Positions 39,967 through 49,816 of a DNA stretch of 64,000 nt are shown in pieces. Each line of letters opens with the position of its first letter. The stretch's first letter is position 1. The translations under genes were made by a program, and so were the position numbers. The DNA is taken from contig JAEDDN010000001.1 of the NCBI GenBank assembly GCA_016298065.1, positions 1 through 64,000 on the forward strand. The letters are read 5' to 3'. Under the pieces are notes generated by a model, which searched no databases, was not told where the DNA came from, and saw nothing but the letters and a program-made list of their open reading frames with translations. This stretch comes from Oscillospiraceae bacterium (GTDB lineage: Bacteria; Bacillota; Clostridia; Oscillospirales; Ruminococcaceae).

Positions 39967-41946
39967 TTAAGAAATATCGGCTAAATCGAGATAATCCTGA
40001 CCGTATTCGGCGATAAAGTCCTTTCGGCCCTGAAGATTATCGCCAAGCAGTAAATCAAACATCTCGGCAGTTTTTTCAATATCCTCGGGCGTTACCTTAA
40101 TAAGACGTCTGGTTTCGGGGTTCATAGTGGTAAGCCACATCATATCCGGCTCGTTTTCACCGAGACCCTTTGAACGCTGTATGGTGTATTTTGAGTTGCC
40201 TAACTTTTCTAATATATTTTGCTTTTCCTTTTCAGTGTATGCAAAATAGGTTTTACCCTTAGAGTTTATCTCATAAAGCGGAGATTCGGCTATATACACA
40301 TATCCCTCGTTTATAAGAGTAGGGGTAAGGGTAAAAAGCATAGTCAAAATGAGCGTTCTTATCTGAAAGCCGTCAACGTCGGCATCGGTACAGATAACGA
40401 TTTTATTCCATTTAAAATTTTCAAGGTTAAAGGTGGATAAATCCTTGTTTGCCTTTGAGGTAACCTCAACCCCGCAGCCCAAAACTTTAATAAGGTCGGT
40501 TATAATCTCGCTTTTAAAGATTTTATTAAGGTCTGCTTTTAAGCAGTTTAATATTTTACCTCTTACGGGCATAATAGCCTGAAACTCTGCGTCACGGCCG
40601 AGCTTACAAGCGCCTAAAGCCGAGTCACCCTCAACTATATATATTTCTCGCTTTGATAAGTCCTTGCTTCTGCAGTCAACAAATTTCTGTACACGGTTAG
40701 CCATATCTATGGTACCGGTGAGCTTCTTTTTAAGGTTAAGACGAGTTTTTTCCGCATTTTCACGGCTACGCTTGTTTATAAGTACCTGCTCGGCAATTTT
40801 ATTTGCCTCGTCGGGATTTTCTATAAAATATACTTCAAGCTGGTGCTTTAAAAATTCGGTCATAGCCTCGTACACAAACTTGTTGGTAATAGCTTTTTTT
40901 GTTTGGTTTTCGTACGAGGTCTGGGTGGAAAACGACGACGAAACCAAAACAAGACAGTCTTCAATATCAACGTAGCTTATTTTTGACTCGTTTTTTAAGT
41001 ATTTGTTGTTTTGCTTTAAAAAGCTGTCGATTTGCGATACAAAGGCTTGCTTTACGGCTCTTTCGGGAGAACCGCCGTGCTCAAGAAAGCTTGAGTTGTG
41101 ATAATATTCGGTAAGCTTTATGCGATTTGAAAAAGCAAGCGCTACCGAAAGCTTTACCTTATATTCTGGCTTGTCTGCTCTGTCTTTGCCGACACGCTCT
41201 GCCTCCCAATACTGTACCGAGGTCATAGCCGTGTCGGAAACAATTTCCTTTACATAATCGGTAATACCGTCTAAATAGGTGAATTGCTTTTCTAAAAAGC
41301 CATCGTCTGTCTCGGATTTAAACACAAAAACAATGCCCTTGTTTACAACTGCCTGTCTTTTTAATACCTCTTCAAAATATTCGTCGCTTATGTTTATATC
41401 GGTAAAAACCTCTAAGTCAGGACGCCATTTTATCTTTGTACCCGTTTTTGTTAAACGTGTAGGCTGTTTGTCAAAGCTTATGTTTTCGCCCTTTTCAAAG
41501 TGCAGATTGTATTTTTGCTTGTCACGGTAAATCTCAACGTCCATATATTCCGACGCATATTGCGTAGCACAAAGACCTAAGCCGTTTAAGCCCAGCGAAA
41601 ACTCATAGTTATCGGAGTTTTCTTTATATTTACCGCCTGCATACAATTCACAGAATACAAGCTCCCAGTTGTGGCAGTTTTCATTTTCGTTAAAGTCAAC
41701 GGGAATACCACGCCCGAAATCCTCGATTTCTATAGAGTTATCCTTAAAACGAGTTACGTTAATGCTTGTACCAAAGCCCTCTCTTGCCTCGTCAATGGAG
41801 TTTGAGAGTATCTCAAATACGGAATGTTCGCAACCCTCAAGTCCGTCCGAACCGAAGATAACGGCAGGTCTTTTTCTAACCCTGTCGGCGCCTTTAAGAG
41901 AAACTATGCTATCGTTATTGTAATCGTTTGAAGCTTTGACGGCCAT
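39967..41946 (-). CDS. Type IIA topoisomerase subunit B (ParE/GyrB family)
   Basis: ATPase subunit that pairs with the gene at 37650. It is 659 residues from ATG 41946, chosen as the start of MAVKASNDYNNDSIVSLKG. The GHKL ATP site is visible (ISNSIDEAREGFG, EDFGRGIPVD, NGLGLCATQYAS). The Toprim domain has EGDSALGACKLGRD, MPVRGKILN and CTDADVDGFQIRTL (usual form has A-H where this has F-Q). C-terminal IQRSKGLGENEPDMMWLTTM is standard. With its partner it relaxes or decatenates DNA. Confidence 0.9.
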   Translation of the reverse strand: MAVKASNDYNNDSIVSLKGADRVRKRPAVIFGSDGLEGCEHSVFEILSNSIDEAREGFGTSINVTRFKDNSIEIEDFGRGIPVDFNENENCHNWELVFCELYAGGKYKENSDNYEFSLGLNGLGLCATQYASEYMDVEIYRDKQKYNLHFEKGENISFDKQPTRLTKTGTKIKWRPDLEVFTDINISDEYFEEVLKRQAVVNKGIVFVFKSETDDGFLEKQFTYLDGITDYVKEIVSDTAMTSVQYWEAERVGKDRADKPEYKVKLSVALAFSNRIKLTEYYHNSSFLEHGGSPERAVKQAFVSQIDSFLKQNNKYLKNESKISYVDIEDCLVLVSSSFSTQTSYENQTKKAITNKFVYEAMTEFLKHQLEVYFIENPDEANKIAEQVLINKRSRENAEKTRLNLKKKLTGTIDMANRVQKFVDCRSKDLSKREIYIVEGDSALGACKLGRDAEFQAIMPVRGKILNCLKADLNKIFKSEIITDLIKVLGCGVEVTSKANKDLSTFNLENFKWNKIVICTDADVDGFQIRTLILTMLFTLTPTLINEGYVYIAESPLYEINSKGKTYFAYTEKEKQNILEKLGNSKYTIQRSKGLGENEPDMMWLTTMNPETRRLIKVTPEDIEKTAEMFDLLLGDNLQGRKDFIAEYGQDYLDLADIS

Positions 41947-42088
41947 AAACTTTAGCCTACCTTTCAAAAAATAAAAAGATATGTTTAATATCATACATTT
42001 TCTATTAAGTTATACCGTTTAAGTATAAACAATATAATTTTATCAAAAGTTTTAAAAAAAGTCAAAATAAACCCTTGTTGCCATTATC

Positions 42089-42117
42089 TTGAAAATCACA
42101 GGGGATTGTAGTATAAT
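42089..42117 (+). promoter_or_regulatory. Promoter of nadE
   Basis: TTGAAA-N17-TATAAT lies 39 bases before the nadE start. Confidence 0.75.
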
Positions 42118-42155
42118 AAGCGTTAAAGATTTAAGTAGGTTAATGAGGTGTTTAT

Positions 42156-42896
42156 ATGAGCTTTGATGCGCAAAAAATTAAAGACGAAGCAGTTTTATGG
42201 ATAAAAAACTGGTTTGAACAAAACGGCAAAGACTGTAACGCAATAGTGGGTATATCGGGCGGTAAGGATAGCTCGGTTGTAGCGGCGCTTTGTGTCGAAG
42301 CCTTAGGTAAAGACAGGGTAATAGGAGTGCTTATGCCAAATGGTGTTCAGAGCGATATTGATATGGCGCATAAGCTTGTAAATCATTTAGGTATAGAAAA
42401 TGTTACGGTAAATATAAAGGAAGCTTATGACGCACTTATTAAAAGCGTTACCGAGGCGGTAGGAGAGTTGCAAAATCAGACTTTGTATAACCTGCCGCCA
42501 AGACTTAGAATGTCTACGCTTTATGCTGTTGCACAGTCTAAAAATGGCAGGGTAGCAAATACCTGTAACTTGTCGGAGGACTGGGTAGGCTATTCCACAA
42601 GATACGGCGACAGCGTAGGTGACTTTAGCCCGCTTTCAAATCTTACCGTAGCGGAGGTAAGGAAAATCGGTAAGGTATTAAACTTACCCGATGAGCTTGT
42701 AAATAAAGTTCCCATAGACGGGCTTTGCGGAAAAACTGACGAAGATAATTTGGGCTTTACTTACGACACATTAGATAAATATATACGCACAGGCATTTGT
42801 GAGGACGAAAAAACAAAAGAAAAAATAGACCGTATGCACAGACAAAATAAGTTTAAATTAGAGCTTATGCAGGTGTTTGTGCCGAGTGAGGTGTAA
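42156..42896 (+). CDS. nadE: NH3-dependent NAD+ synthetase
   Basis: It converts nicotinate adenine dinucleotide to NAD+ with ammonia and ATP. At 246 residues it is the short form, without the glutaminase domain. AIVGISGGKDSSVVAALCVEALG (P-loop of the N-type ATP pyrophosphatases) is split here as VGISGGKDSSVVA. ANTCNLSEDWVGYSTRYGD and PIDGLCGKTDEDNLG are the other family motifs. It stands alone with its own promoter and terminator. Confidence 0.96.
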   Translation: MSFDAQKIKDEAVLWIKNWFEQNGKDCNAIVGISGGKDSSVVAALCVEALGKDRVIGVLMPNGVQSDIDMAHKLVNHLGIENVTVNIKEAYDALIKSVTEAVGELQNQTLYNLPPRLRMSTLYAVAQSKNGRVANTCNLSEDWVGYSTRYGDSVGDFSPLSNLTVAEVRKIGKVLNLPDELVNKVPIDGLCGKTDEDNLGFTYDTLDKYIRTGICEDEKTKEKIDRMHRQNKFKLELMQVFVPSEV

Positions 42897-42905
42897 GAAT
42901 AACAA

Positions 42906-42937
42906 AAAAGCTGTTTTGCTTTCGCAAAACAGCTTTT
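42906..42937. terminator. Terminator after nadE
   Basis: AAAAGCTGTTTTGC with loop TTTC and perfect complement, followed by ATTTTTTT. Between convergent genes. Confidence 0.92.
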
Positions 42938-42954
42938 ATTTTTTTACCTGTAAA

Positions 42955-43386
42955 TCAGTCTTTAAAAGGAACGCCGTTAGCGTCAGTGTTAATACTGCCG
43001 GCGAGGATTAAGATACCTTCTATAAAGCCCCAAATTCCTGCAATACCGCAACTGAAAATTGTCAGAAGAAGCTGAATAACACCTCTTGTTGTGTTGCCGA
43101 TGTAGAAGTTATGTATACCCCAAGCTCCTAAGAAAATACCTAATAAACCCGCTGCCAATTTTGATTTTTGCTCGGTTTCAGGATAAGGACTCTGATTTTG
43201 AGCATAACTCTGATTAGGATTATAGCCGTTTAGCGCCGAACCGCAAGCAGTACATACTACAGCGTTAGGCATAGTGGGTTGACCGCAGTTTTGACAAAAA
43301 GATGTGCCGGTGCCGGTGCTTGCTCCGCAATTAGTGCAAAAAGCAGCATTGTTATCCATTTGATTCCCACAGTTTTTACAATACAT
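42955..43386 (-). CDS. Zinc-ribbon TM2-domain membrane protein
   Basis: A 143-residue protein. Two zinc ribbons (MYCKNCGNQM ... FCTNCG; FCQNCGQ ... CTACGSAL) occupy the first 60 residues. A short Gln/Asn linker leads to a TM2 domain with two helices (KLAAGLLGIFLGAWGIHNFYIG and IQLLLTIFSCGIAGIWGFIEGI, here named by their conserved H-N-F-Y and W-x-x-x-E cores). The function of TM2 proteins is unknown. GGAGGT seven bases upstream fixes ATG 43386. Confidence 0.85.
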   Translation of the reverse strand: MYCKNCGNQMDNNAAFCTNCGASTGTGTSFCQNCGQPTMPNAVVCTACGSALNGYNPNQSYAQNQSPYPETEQKSKLAAGLLGIFLGAWGIHNFYIGNTTRGVIQLLLTIFSCGIAGIWGFIEGILILAGSINTDANGVPFKD

Positions 43387-43500
43387 AAAAAATACCTCCA
43401 AAACTTATTTAATGAATTTTGTCGAAAATTTATTATCTACCTTATATTTTAGCATAAAACATAAATCTTCACAATATATATATGCATATTTTTATAAACT

Positions 43501-44799
43501 TTATATGTCGTTTCTTACTAAATCCTCTAAGGTCTGACCTTTAACGGCTATATAGCTTCCCTTATTAGAAACCATAACTACGGCAGGAGTTCTTACACGG
43601 TTATAGTTATTTGACATAGAGTAGTTGTAAGCGCCTGTTGCACAAACCGCTAAAATGTCGCCTGCTTCGGCAGACTGTAGCTTTACGTCCTTTCCGAGCA
43701 GGTCTCCGCTTTCACAGCATCGTCCTGCAACGGTAACGGTGTCGACTTTAGGTAAAGAAGCTTTGTTTGCAATAACAAAGTCGTATTCCGATTCATAAAG
43801 CGCATATCGTATATTATCGGTCATACCGCCGTCAACCGATATATATTTGCGGATATTTTTAATATCCTTTACATTTCCTATTGTGTAAAGGGTGATACCT
43901 GCAGGACCTACTATAGAACGTCCCGGCTCGATAATTATAAACGGCAGTTTTAAATTAAGCTTATCAGATTTTTTCTTTACAACCTCAGATACTCTGCCCA
44001 TATATTCGTCATAAGCTTTAGGGTCGTCGCTTTGAGTGTACTTTATTCCAAAGCCGCCGCCTAAGTTTAAGATTTCTATTTCATATCCGAGTTCGTTTTT
44101 AACCCTTGCGATAAACTCAAGCATTACATCGGCTGCATGTTCAAATGGGGTGATGTCAAAAATCTGAGAGCCTATGTGACAGTGAACGCCCATAAGCTTT
44201 ATGTTTTTAAGCTCTAATGCCTTTTTAATGCCTTCCATAGCATCGCCGAGCTCAATAGCCATACCGAACTTTGAGTCAATTTTACCCGTTGCGATAAAGT
44301 CGTGGGTGTGTGCGTCAATACCGGGGGTTAATCTTAAAAGTACCTTTGCGGTAACGCCTAAATCCAAAGCGATATTATTTATAAGCTCAAGCTCGGTAAT
44401 GTTATCTGCAATTATCTTTTCTACGCCGTAATTTAAAGCTAAGGTAATTTCCTCTGCGGTTTTGTTGTTGCCGTGATAACAGATTTTGTCTGCAGGGAAC
44501 TCAACCTGCATAGCAGTGTAAAGCTCACCTATAGAAACAACGTCAACGCCGATACCTTCGTCCTTTGCAATGCGGTATATCTGCTTACAGCTAAACGCCT
44601 TTGAAGCATAACATACAAGACCGTTGCCGTTATAGTATTTTTCGATACTTGACTTAAACAGTCTGCAATTTTCTCTTATTAACTCCTCGTCCATTACATA
44701 AAGGGGAGTGGAATACTTTTTGGCAAGCTCCAGCGTATCAACCCCGCCGATAGTTAAATTTCCTTTTTGGTTTATATCAAGATTTTTTGAAACAAACAT
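43501..44799 (-). CDS. lysA: Diaminopimelate decarboxylase
   Basis: PLP enzyme that makes L-lysine from meso-diaminopimelate, the last step of lysine synthesis. 432 residues from ATG 44799, with GAGGAG seven bases upstream. The PLP-binding Lys is in VCYASKAFSCKQI. HCHIGSQI, EILNLGGGFG and IEPGRSIVGPAG bind the cofactor phosphate, and CCESGD carries the substrate-contacting Cys from the second subunit. The start is four bases after the engB stop, so both are in one operon. Confidence 0.96.
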   Translation of the reverse strand: MFVSKNLDINQKGNLTIGGVDTLELAKKYSTPLYVMDEELIRENCRLFKSSIEKYYNGNGLVCYASKAFSCKQIYRIAKDEGIGVDVVSIGELYTAMQVEFPADKICYHGNNKTAEEITLALNYGVEKIIADNITELELINNIALDLGVTAKVLLRLTPGIDAHTHDFIATGKIDSKFGMAIELGDAMEGIKKALELKNIKLMGVHCHIGSQIFDITPFEHAADVMLEFIARVKNELGYEIEILNLGGGFGIKYTQSDDPKAYDEYMGRVSEVVKKKSDKLNLKLPFIIIEPGRSIVGPAGITLYTIGNVKDIKNIRKYISVDGGMTDNIRYALYESEYDFVIANKASLPKVDTVTVAGRCCESGDLLGKDVKLQSAEAGDILAVCATGAYNYSMSNNYNRVRTPAVVMVSNKGSYIAVKGQTLEDLVRNDI

Positions 44800-44803
44800 T
44801 TTT

Positions 44804-45394
44804 CTACTCCTCACAAAGTTCATTTATAATTTCTCTTAAATTTTCCACGCCGAGCCCCGTTTTAGATGAAAACGGAATAACCGTTATCTGTTCACCGCAG
44901 GGAATTTCCTCTTTTATTTTTTCAAGGCGTGCATTAAATTCGGTTTTATTTAGCTTGTCCGCTTTTGTAAGCACCACCACAAACGGAAACTCGTATTCGA
45001 TAAGATAATTTATCATATCAATATCAAGTTTTGACGGAGGGTGCCTCATATCTATAAGCTGAAAAATAAGAGCTATCTTGCGGTCATCGTCAAAGTATTT
45101 TTGTATAAGCTTTGAAAAGCGTTCCTTTTCGCTTTTTGCAACCTTTGCGTATCCGTATCCCGGCAAATCCACAAAGTGAATGTTATCCGCCTTGTAAAAG
45201 TTTATTGTTATTGTTTTTCCGGGAACGGAAGAAACCCTTGCCAAATCCTTTCTGCCAAAAAGCTTATTTATCATAGAGGATTTTCCGACGTTGGAACGCC
45301 CCGAAAAAACAAATTCAAGGCTTTTTGACACAGGAAGCTGTGACGATACGCCGTAGGAGGCAAGATATTCTGTTTTATTAAAGTTTACAGCCAT
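44804..45394 (-). CDS. engB: Ribosome biogenesis GTP-binding protein EngB/YsxC
   Basis: A small essential GTPase for 50S subunit assembly, 196 residues. G1 is FSGRSNVGKSSMIN, G3 is VDLPGYGYAKV (DLPG), G4 is TKADKL, G5 is FSSKTGLG. The N terminus (NKTEYLASYGVSSQLP) is typical. It follows lon on the same strand, 76 bases away, the lon-engB order common in Firmicutes, and leads into lysA. Confidence 0.97.
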   Translation of the reverse strand: MAVNFNKTEYLASYGVSSQLPVSKSLEFVFSGRSNVGKSSMINKLFGRKDLARVSSVPGKTITINFYKADNIHFVDLPGYGYAKVAKSEKERFSKLIQKYFDDDRKIALIFQLIDMRHPPSKLDIDMINYLIEYEFPFVVVLTKADKLNKTEFNARLEKIKEEIPCGEQITVIPFSSKTGLGVENLREIINELCEE

Positions 45395-45431
45395 AAAAAA
45401 GCCTCCTTAAAGTTAAACATTTGCTGTTATT

Positions 45432-45459
45432 TTATGTAAAGCTATAATGCTTTACATAA
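45432..45459 (-). other. Hairpin between lon and engB
   Basis: TTATGTAAAG pairs with CTTTACATAA across eight bases. No T-run follows on the minus strand, so it is probably an mRNA stability or weak attenuation element rather than a full terminator. Confidence 0.45.
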
Positions 45460-45470
45460 TCAAAATATGC

Positions 45471-47885
45471 TTAATTCCTTATTGTGAGCTCGCTATAGTT
45501 ATCTGTAGTATCGGGAACAAAAAACTTTTCCTCATTACTTTTATCAGGCATAATTAACGCTATATCCAATACCTCTTTAATGGTTTTTACAGGGATAAAG
45601 TTTATATTTTCCTTTATAATATCGTCAAAGGTGTCTATATCCGGTTTGTTGTCGTAAGGGATAATAACCGTTTTAATACCTGCGGCAAAGGCTGCGATAG
45701 ATTTTTCCTTTAGTCCGCCTATCTGCATAACCTTGCCTCTAAGCGAAATTTCACCTGTCATAGCAACCTTGCTGTTAACGGGAATACCGCTTAAAGCGCT
45801 CAAAAGTGCAGTTGTCATTGTAATGCCTGCCGACGGTCCGTCCTTTGGAACAGCACCTTCGCCTGCGTGAATGTGTATATCCATAGTCTTATAGAAATCC
45901 GCAGGTATGTTATATTCCTTTGCAAGCGTTCTTACGTTTGTAACCGCAAGCGAAGCGGATTCCTTCATAACGTCGCCCAAGTTACCGGTAACCTTAATCT
46001 TTCCGCTACCCTCAACACATACAGCTTCAAGCTCCATAGTTTCGCCGCCTACCGAAGTCCATGCAAGACCTGTAACAACGCCTATTTGATTTTGTTGAGA
46101 TGCTAAATTTATACTATATTTTTTAGGGCCCAAAAATTCTTTAAGTAGCTTTTCATTTACTCTAACCTTTTTAAAGTTATCCGAAACCTTTAGCTTTGCA
46201 CCCTTTCTGCAAATACCTGCAATCTCACGCTCTAAATTTCTTACGCCTGCTTCTCTGGTGTAGCTGTCTATTAAGCAGTAAATACCCTCGTTTAAAAAGG
46301 TTATATCCTTTGAGGATAAGCCGTGCTTTTTAACCTGTTTAGGCACAAGATGACGCTTTGCGATATTAAACTTTTCTTCACGGGTATAGCTTGAAAGCTC
46401 TATAAGCTCCATTCTGTCACGAAGCGGAGCAGGTATCATCGAAGCGTCGTTTGCGGTAGTGATAAATAAAACGTCGCTTAAATCAAACGGGATTTCTATG
46501 TAATGGTCTCTGAAGCTGTAGTTTTGCTCGCTGTCCAAAACCTCTAACATAGCGGAGGACGGGTCGCCCTTAAAGTCTGCGCCCATTTTATCTATCTCGT
46601 CCAATAATATAAGAGGATTATTTGATTTAGCCTGTTTTATGGCGGTGATTATACGTCCGGGCATTGCGCCTACATAGGTTTTTCTGTGACCTCTTATGTC
46701 CGATTCGTCTTTAACGCCGCCTAAGGAAACTCTTACATATTTTCTTCCCAGGGTTTCGGCAATACTTTTGCCGATAGAGGTTTTACCCACACCCGGAGGA
46801 CCTACAAGACATATAATCTGCCCTTTTATATCGGGTACAAGCTGTCTTACCGCTAAAATTTCGAGTATTCTTTCTTTAACCTTTGTAAGCCCGTAATGGT
46901 CACGGTCAAGGATTTTCTTTGCCTTAGCGATATTTGCCGTATCCTTTGTGGAAATATCCCACGGAAGCGCAAGGCAAGCTTCAAGATACGAGCGTATAAC
47001 GCTTGCCTCCTGCGAGGAAGCAGGCATTTTAGAAAGCTTGTCACACTCGCTAAAAAGCTTCTCTTTTGACTCTTGAGAGATGTTTTTTAGCTTTGCAATT
47101 TTATCCTTAAAATCTGCCGTCTCATCTTTTTGAGAATCGTCCTCTCCGAGCTGGTAGGAGATAGCTTTCATCTGCTCTCTTAAAAAGTATTCACGCTGGT
47201 TTTTGTCTATCTGTTCCTTTACCTGCTCGTAAATTTCGTGTTCAAGCGACATAATATCGCTTTCGCTGTGCAAAATATCAGCCAGCAGTCTAAGACGTTT
47301 GTAGGTGCTGTTTTGGCTTAAAAGAGCCTGTTTATCCTCATATCTTAAAACTAAATTAAAGGCAATAGCCTCAAAAAGCTTTTTCGGGTCGTCCTTACTC
47401 AAAGCGCTTAAAATAAGCTCCTTTGACATTTTCGGGATTAAACTGCCGTATATCTCGAATTCATTTTTAACCACACGCATGGTAGCTTCAATTTCGTCTG
47501 CGGAAACCGAGCTTCTTGCTGCTATGGGGTGCTTTTTGATTATAGCTTCCAAAAACGGCTGTGTCGATATTACGTCGATTAGCTTTGCACGGTAGATTCC
47601 CTTTACAAAAACCCTTACAACGTCGTCCGACGTTTTTAAAAGCTGGATGACGTTTGCCACAACGCCTATACTGTAAAGGTCGGATTTGTTTGGATTATCT
47701 ACAGAAATGTCCTTTTGGGTTACCAAAAATATTTTTCTGTCATTTTCCATAGCATAATTAAGGGCGGCGATTGACTTTTTTCTGCCTACGTCAAAGTGCA
47801 TAGTCATACCCTCAAACAGGACAATCCCTCTCATAGCGAGGGTAGGTATAATAATGTGATTGTCAGTTGACTGAACGCTGTTCAT
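45471..47885 (-). CDS. lon: ATP-dependent protease Lon
   Basis: Cytosolic AAA+ serine protease that removes misfolded and regulatory proteins; 804 residues. The N-terminal LON substrate domain starts IIIPTLAMRGIVLFEGM. Walker A is LVGPPGVGKTSIGKSIA, Walker B ILLDEIDKM, then GGVKDESDIRGHRKTYVGA (here noted by its conserved RGHRKTYVGAMPG). The catalytic Ser is in KDGPSAGITM and the Lys in QIGGLKEKSIAA. All motifs are intact. It heads the lon-engB-lysA transcript. Confidence 0.98.
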   Translation of the reverse strand: MNSVQSTDNHIIIPTLAMRGIVLFEGMTMHFDVGRKKSIAALNYAMENDRKIFLVTQKDISVDNPNKSDLYSIGVVANVIQLLKTSDDVVRVFVKGIYRAKLIDVISTQPFLEAIIKKHPIAARSSVSADEIEATMRVVKNEFEIYGSLIPKMSKELILSALSKDDPKKLFEAIAFNLVLRYEDKQALLSQNSTYKRLRLLADILHSESDIMSLEHEIYEQVKEQIDKNQREYFLREQMKAISYQLGEDDSQKDETADFKDKIAKLKNISQESKEKLFSECDKLSKMPASSQEASVIRSYLEACLALPWDISTKDTANIAKAKKILDRDHYGLTKVKERILEILAVRQLVPDIKGQIICLVGPPGVGKTSIGKSIAETLGRKYVRVSLGGVKDESDIRGHRKTYVGAMPGRIITAIKQAKSNNPLILLDEIDKMGADFKGDPSSAMLEVLDSEQNYSFRDHYIEIPFDLSDVLFITTANDASMIPAPLRDRMELIELSSYTREEKFNIAKRHLVPKQVKKHGLSSKDITFLNEGIYCLIDSYTREAGVRNLEREIAGICRKGAKLKVSDNFKKVRVNEKLLKEFLGPKKYSINLASQQNQIGVVTGLAWTSVGGETMELEAVCVEGSGKIKVTGNLGDVMKESASLAVTNVRTLAKEYNIPADFYKTMDIHIHAGEGAVPKDGPSAGITMTTALLSALSGIPVNSKVAMTGEISLRGKVMQIGGLKEKSIAAFAAGIKTVIIPYDNKPDIDTFDDIIKENINFIPVKTIKEVLDIALIMPDKSNEEKFFVPDTTDNYSELTIRN

Positions 47886-47982
47886 TTACGGACCTCCGTT
47901 AAAAATATATAAATAAAGATGTTTAAGCTAAAAATATATTTATTTTTACATTATACTAAAAAGCACGCTCTTTTGCAAGCTA

Positions 47983-48011
47983 TTGACAGCACAAAGGCAA
48001 GCTATTAAAAT
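47983..48011 (+). promoter_or_regulatory. Promoter of rnhA
   Basis: TTGACA-N17-TAAAAT lies 48 bases before the start codon. Confidence 0.7.
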
Positions 48012-48058
48012 ATACTAAGACAAAAAGAGTATTTTTATGTATATTAGGAAAGAATATT

Positions 48059-48496
48059 ATGGATAAGGTTTATATTTATACAGACGGTGCTTGCAGCGGT
48101 AATCCCGGGCCGGGCGGCTGGGGCGCAATACTAAAATACGGCGAGCATAAAAAAGAGCTCTCGGGCGGAGAGCAAAGTACCACTAATAACCGTATGGAAT
48201 TAACGGCGGTAATAGAGGCTTTAAGCGCATTAAAAAGACCGTGCGAGGTAATACTTACAAGCGACTCGAAATATATAATAGACGCCGTCACTTTAGGCTG
48301 GGCAAAAAAGTGGCAAAGTAACAACTGGATGAGAACCAAAACTCAAAAAGCACTAAACGCTGACCTTTGGGAAAAGCTTTTAGAGCTTTTAAGTATTCAC
48401 AATGTGGAGTTTATCTGGGTAAAGGGGCACGCAGGGCATCCCGAAAACGAGCGTTGTGACGAGCTTGCGGTCAAAGAGTCAAAAAAATTTAAATAA
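48059..48496 (+). CDS. rnhA: Ribonuclease HI
   Basis: Endonuclease that cuts RNA in RNA-DNA hybrids; 145 residues. The catalytic acids are all present: Asp in YTDGACSGNPGPGGWGA, Glu in NRMELTAVIEAL, Asp in LTSDSKY, Asp in NERCDELA. VKGHAGHPENE contains the mobile His. It is the bacterial type I form with a complete basic handle (GWAKKWQSNNW). The window also has an RNase HII at 61334. Confidence 0.97.
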   Translation: MDKVYIYTDGACSGNPGPGGWGAILKYGEHKKELSGGEQSTTNNRMELTAVIEALSALKRPCEVILTSDSKYIIDAVTLGWAKKWQSNNWMRTKTQKALNADLWEKLLELLSIHNVEFIWVKGHAGHPENERCDELAVKESKKFK

Positions 48497-48509
48497 TATT
48501 AAATAAACT

Positions 48510-48581
48510 ATTGCAAAGCATACTAAAAAGGTATATAATAAGCATATGCTCATTGTTCTATAATTTTTATGAGCGTATGCT
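48510..48581 (+). promoter_or_regulatory. Promoter and 5' leader hairpin of the cysteine desulfurase operon
   Basis: TTGCAA-N17-TATAAT (48510-48538) is followed at once by a 14-bp hairpin, AAGCATATGCTCAT with ATGAGCGTATGCTT (one wobble, 48539-48581). The hairpin would form at the very 5' end of the mRNA, a position that usually stabilises transcripts. Confidence 0.65.
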
Positions 48582-48613
48582 TTATTTAATATAAAAGTAT
48601 TGGAGTAATAATT

Positions 48614-49804
48614 ATGGGAAGATTTATATATGCGGATAACGCCGCTACTACCAAGCTTTCCGCTGAAGTTTTAAACGCTATGATGCCTTATCTTACCGAT
48701 AACTACGGTAACGCTTCGAGCATTTATGAGGTAGGCAGAAGCGCAAGACGTACTGTTGAAAAAGCAAGACAGACAGTCGCTGAGGCACTGGGGGCTAAGA
48801 CAAACGAAATTTATTTCACAAGCGGCGGCTCCGAAGCTGACAACTGGGCGATAAAGGGCGTTATGGATATCCTAAAGGATAAGGGTAAAACCCATATCAT
48901 AACCACTAACTTTGAACATCACGCAGTACTTCACACCTGTCAGTTTATGCAAAAGCACGGCTTTGAGGTTACTTATCTTGAGGTGAACAGCGAGGGCTAT
49001 GTTACACCTGGGCAGGTAGAAAACGCTATTACAGATAAAACCGGTTTAGTGACAATTATGTATGCAAATAACGAAATCGGTACAATTCAGCCTATATCCG
49101 AAATCGGAGAAGTATGTCGCAAAAAGGGAGTTATCTTTCATACCGACGCCGTACAGGCTATAGGTCATATTGATATAGACGTAGCAAAACAAAATATAGA
49201 TATGCTGTCGCTTTCGGCACATAAATTCCACGGCCCGAAGGGAATAGGCGTACTTTATATAAGAAACGGTATAAGAATATCAAATCTAATTCACGGCGGA
49301 GCGCAGGAAAGAAATAAGCGTGCAAGTACCGAAAACGTAGCAGGAATTGTGGGACTTGCCCGTGCGATAGAAATTGCCACAAAGGATATTGACAAAAAAG
49401 CAAAGGAAATCTCCGAGAAAAGAGACTATCTTATCGAAAATCTTTTAAAGATAGAAAACACACGCTTAAACGGTGGCAGAAACAGACTTCCGGGAAATAT
49501 AAACATTTCCTTTGAGGGCGTTGAGGGCGAAGCACTTCTTTTAATGTGTGATTTAAACGGCATTTGTGCTTCAAGCGGTTCGGCTTGTACTTCGGGCTCG
49601 CTCGATCCGTCACACGTTTTGCTTGCGATAGGCTTGCCTCACGAAATTGCGCACGGCTCGCTCAGACTTTCCATTACCGAGGAAACCTCGAAGGAGGATA
49701 TTGATTATATCATAGAGATTGTGCCGAATGTCATTAAAAGACTGCGTTCAATGTCACCCGTATGGGAAAAGATTGAAAACGGCGAACAAAAAAGCTTATT
49801 ATAA
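48614..49804 (+). CDS. nifS: Cysteine desulfurase, NifS/IscS type
   Basis: PLP enzyme that removes sulfur from cysteine and hands it to the scaffold protein for Fe-S clusters. 396 residues. DNAATTKLS at the N terminus, TNFEHHAVL with the cofactor His, and LSAHKFHGPKGIG with the PLP-Lys are all visible. The active-site Cys loop is GICASSGSACTSG. The partner scaffold gene follows 12 bases later. No IscR repressor gene is present upstream. The symbol follows the usual naming of the nifS-nifU pair in Clostridia. Confidence 0.95.
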   Translation: MGRFIYADNAATTKLSAEVLNAMMPYLTDNYGNASSIYEVGRSARRTVEKARQTVAEALGAKTNEIYFTSGGSEADNWAIKGVMDILKDKGKTHIITTNFEHHAVLHTCQFMQKHGFEVTYLEVNSEGYVTPGQVENAITDKTGLVTIMYANNEIGTIQPISEIGEVCRKKGVIFHTDAVQAIGHIDIDVAKQNIDMLSLSAHKFHGPKGIGVLYIRNGIRISNLIHGGAQERNKRASTENVAGIVGLARAIEIATKDIDKKAKEISEKRDYLIENLLKIENTRLNGGRNRLPGNINISFEGVEGEALLLMCDLNGICASSGSACTSGSLDPSHVLLAIGLPHEIAHGSLRLSITEETSKEDIDYIIEIVPNVIKRLRSMSPVWEKIENGEQKSLL

Positions 49805-49816
49805 GGAGAGATAAAA

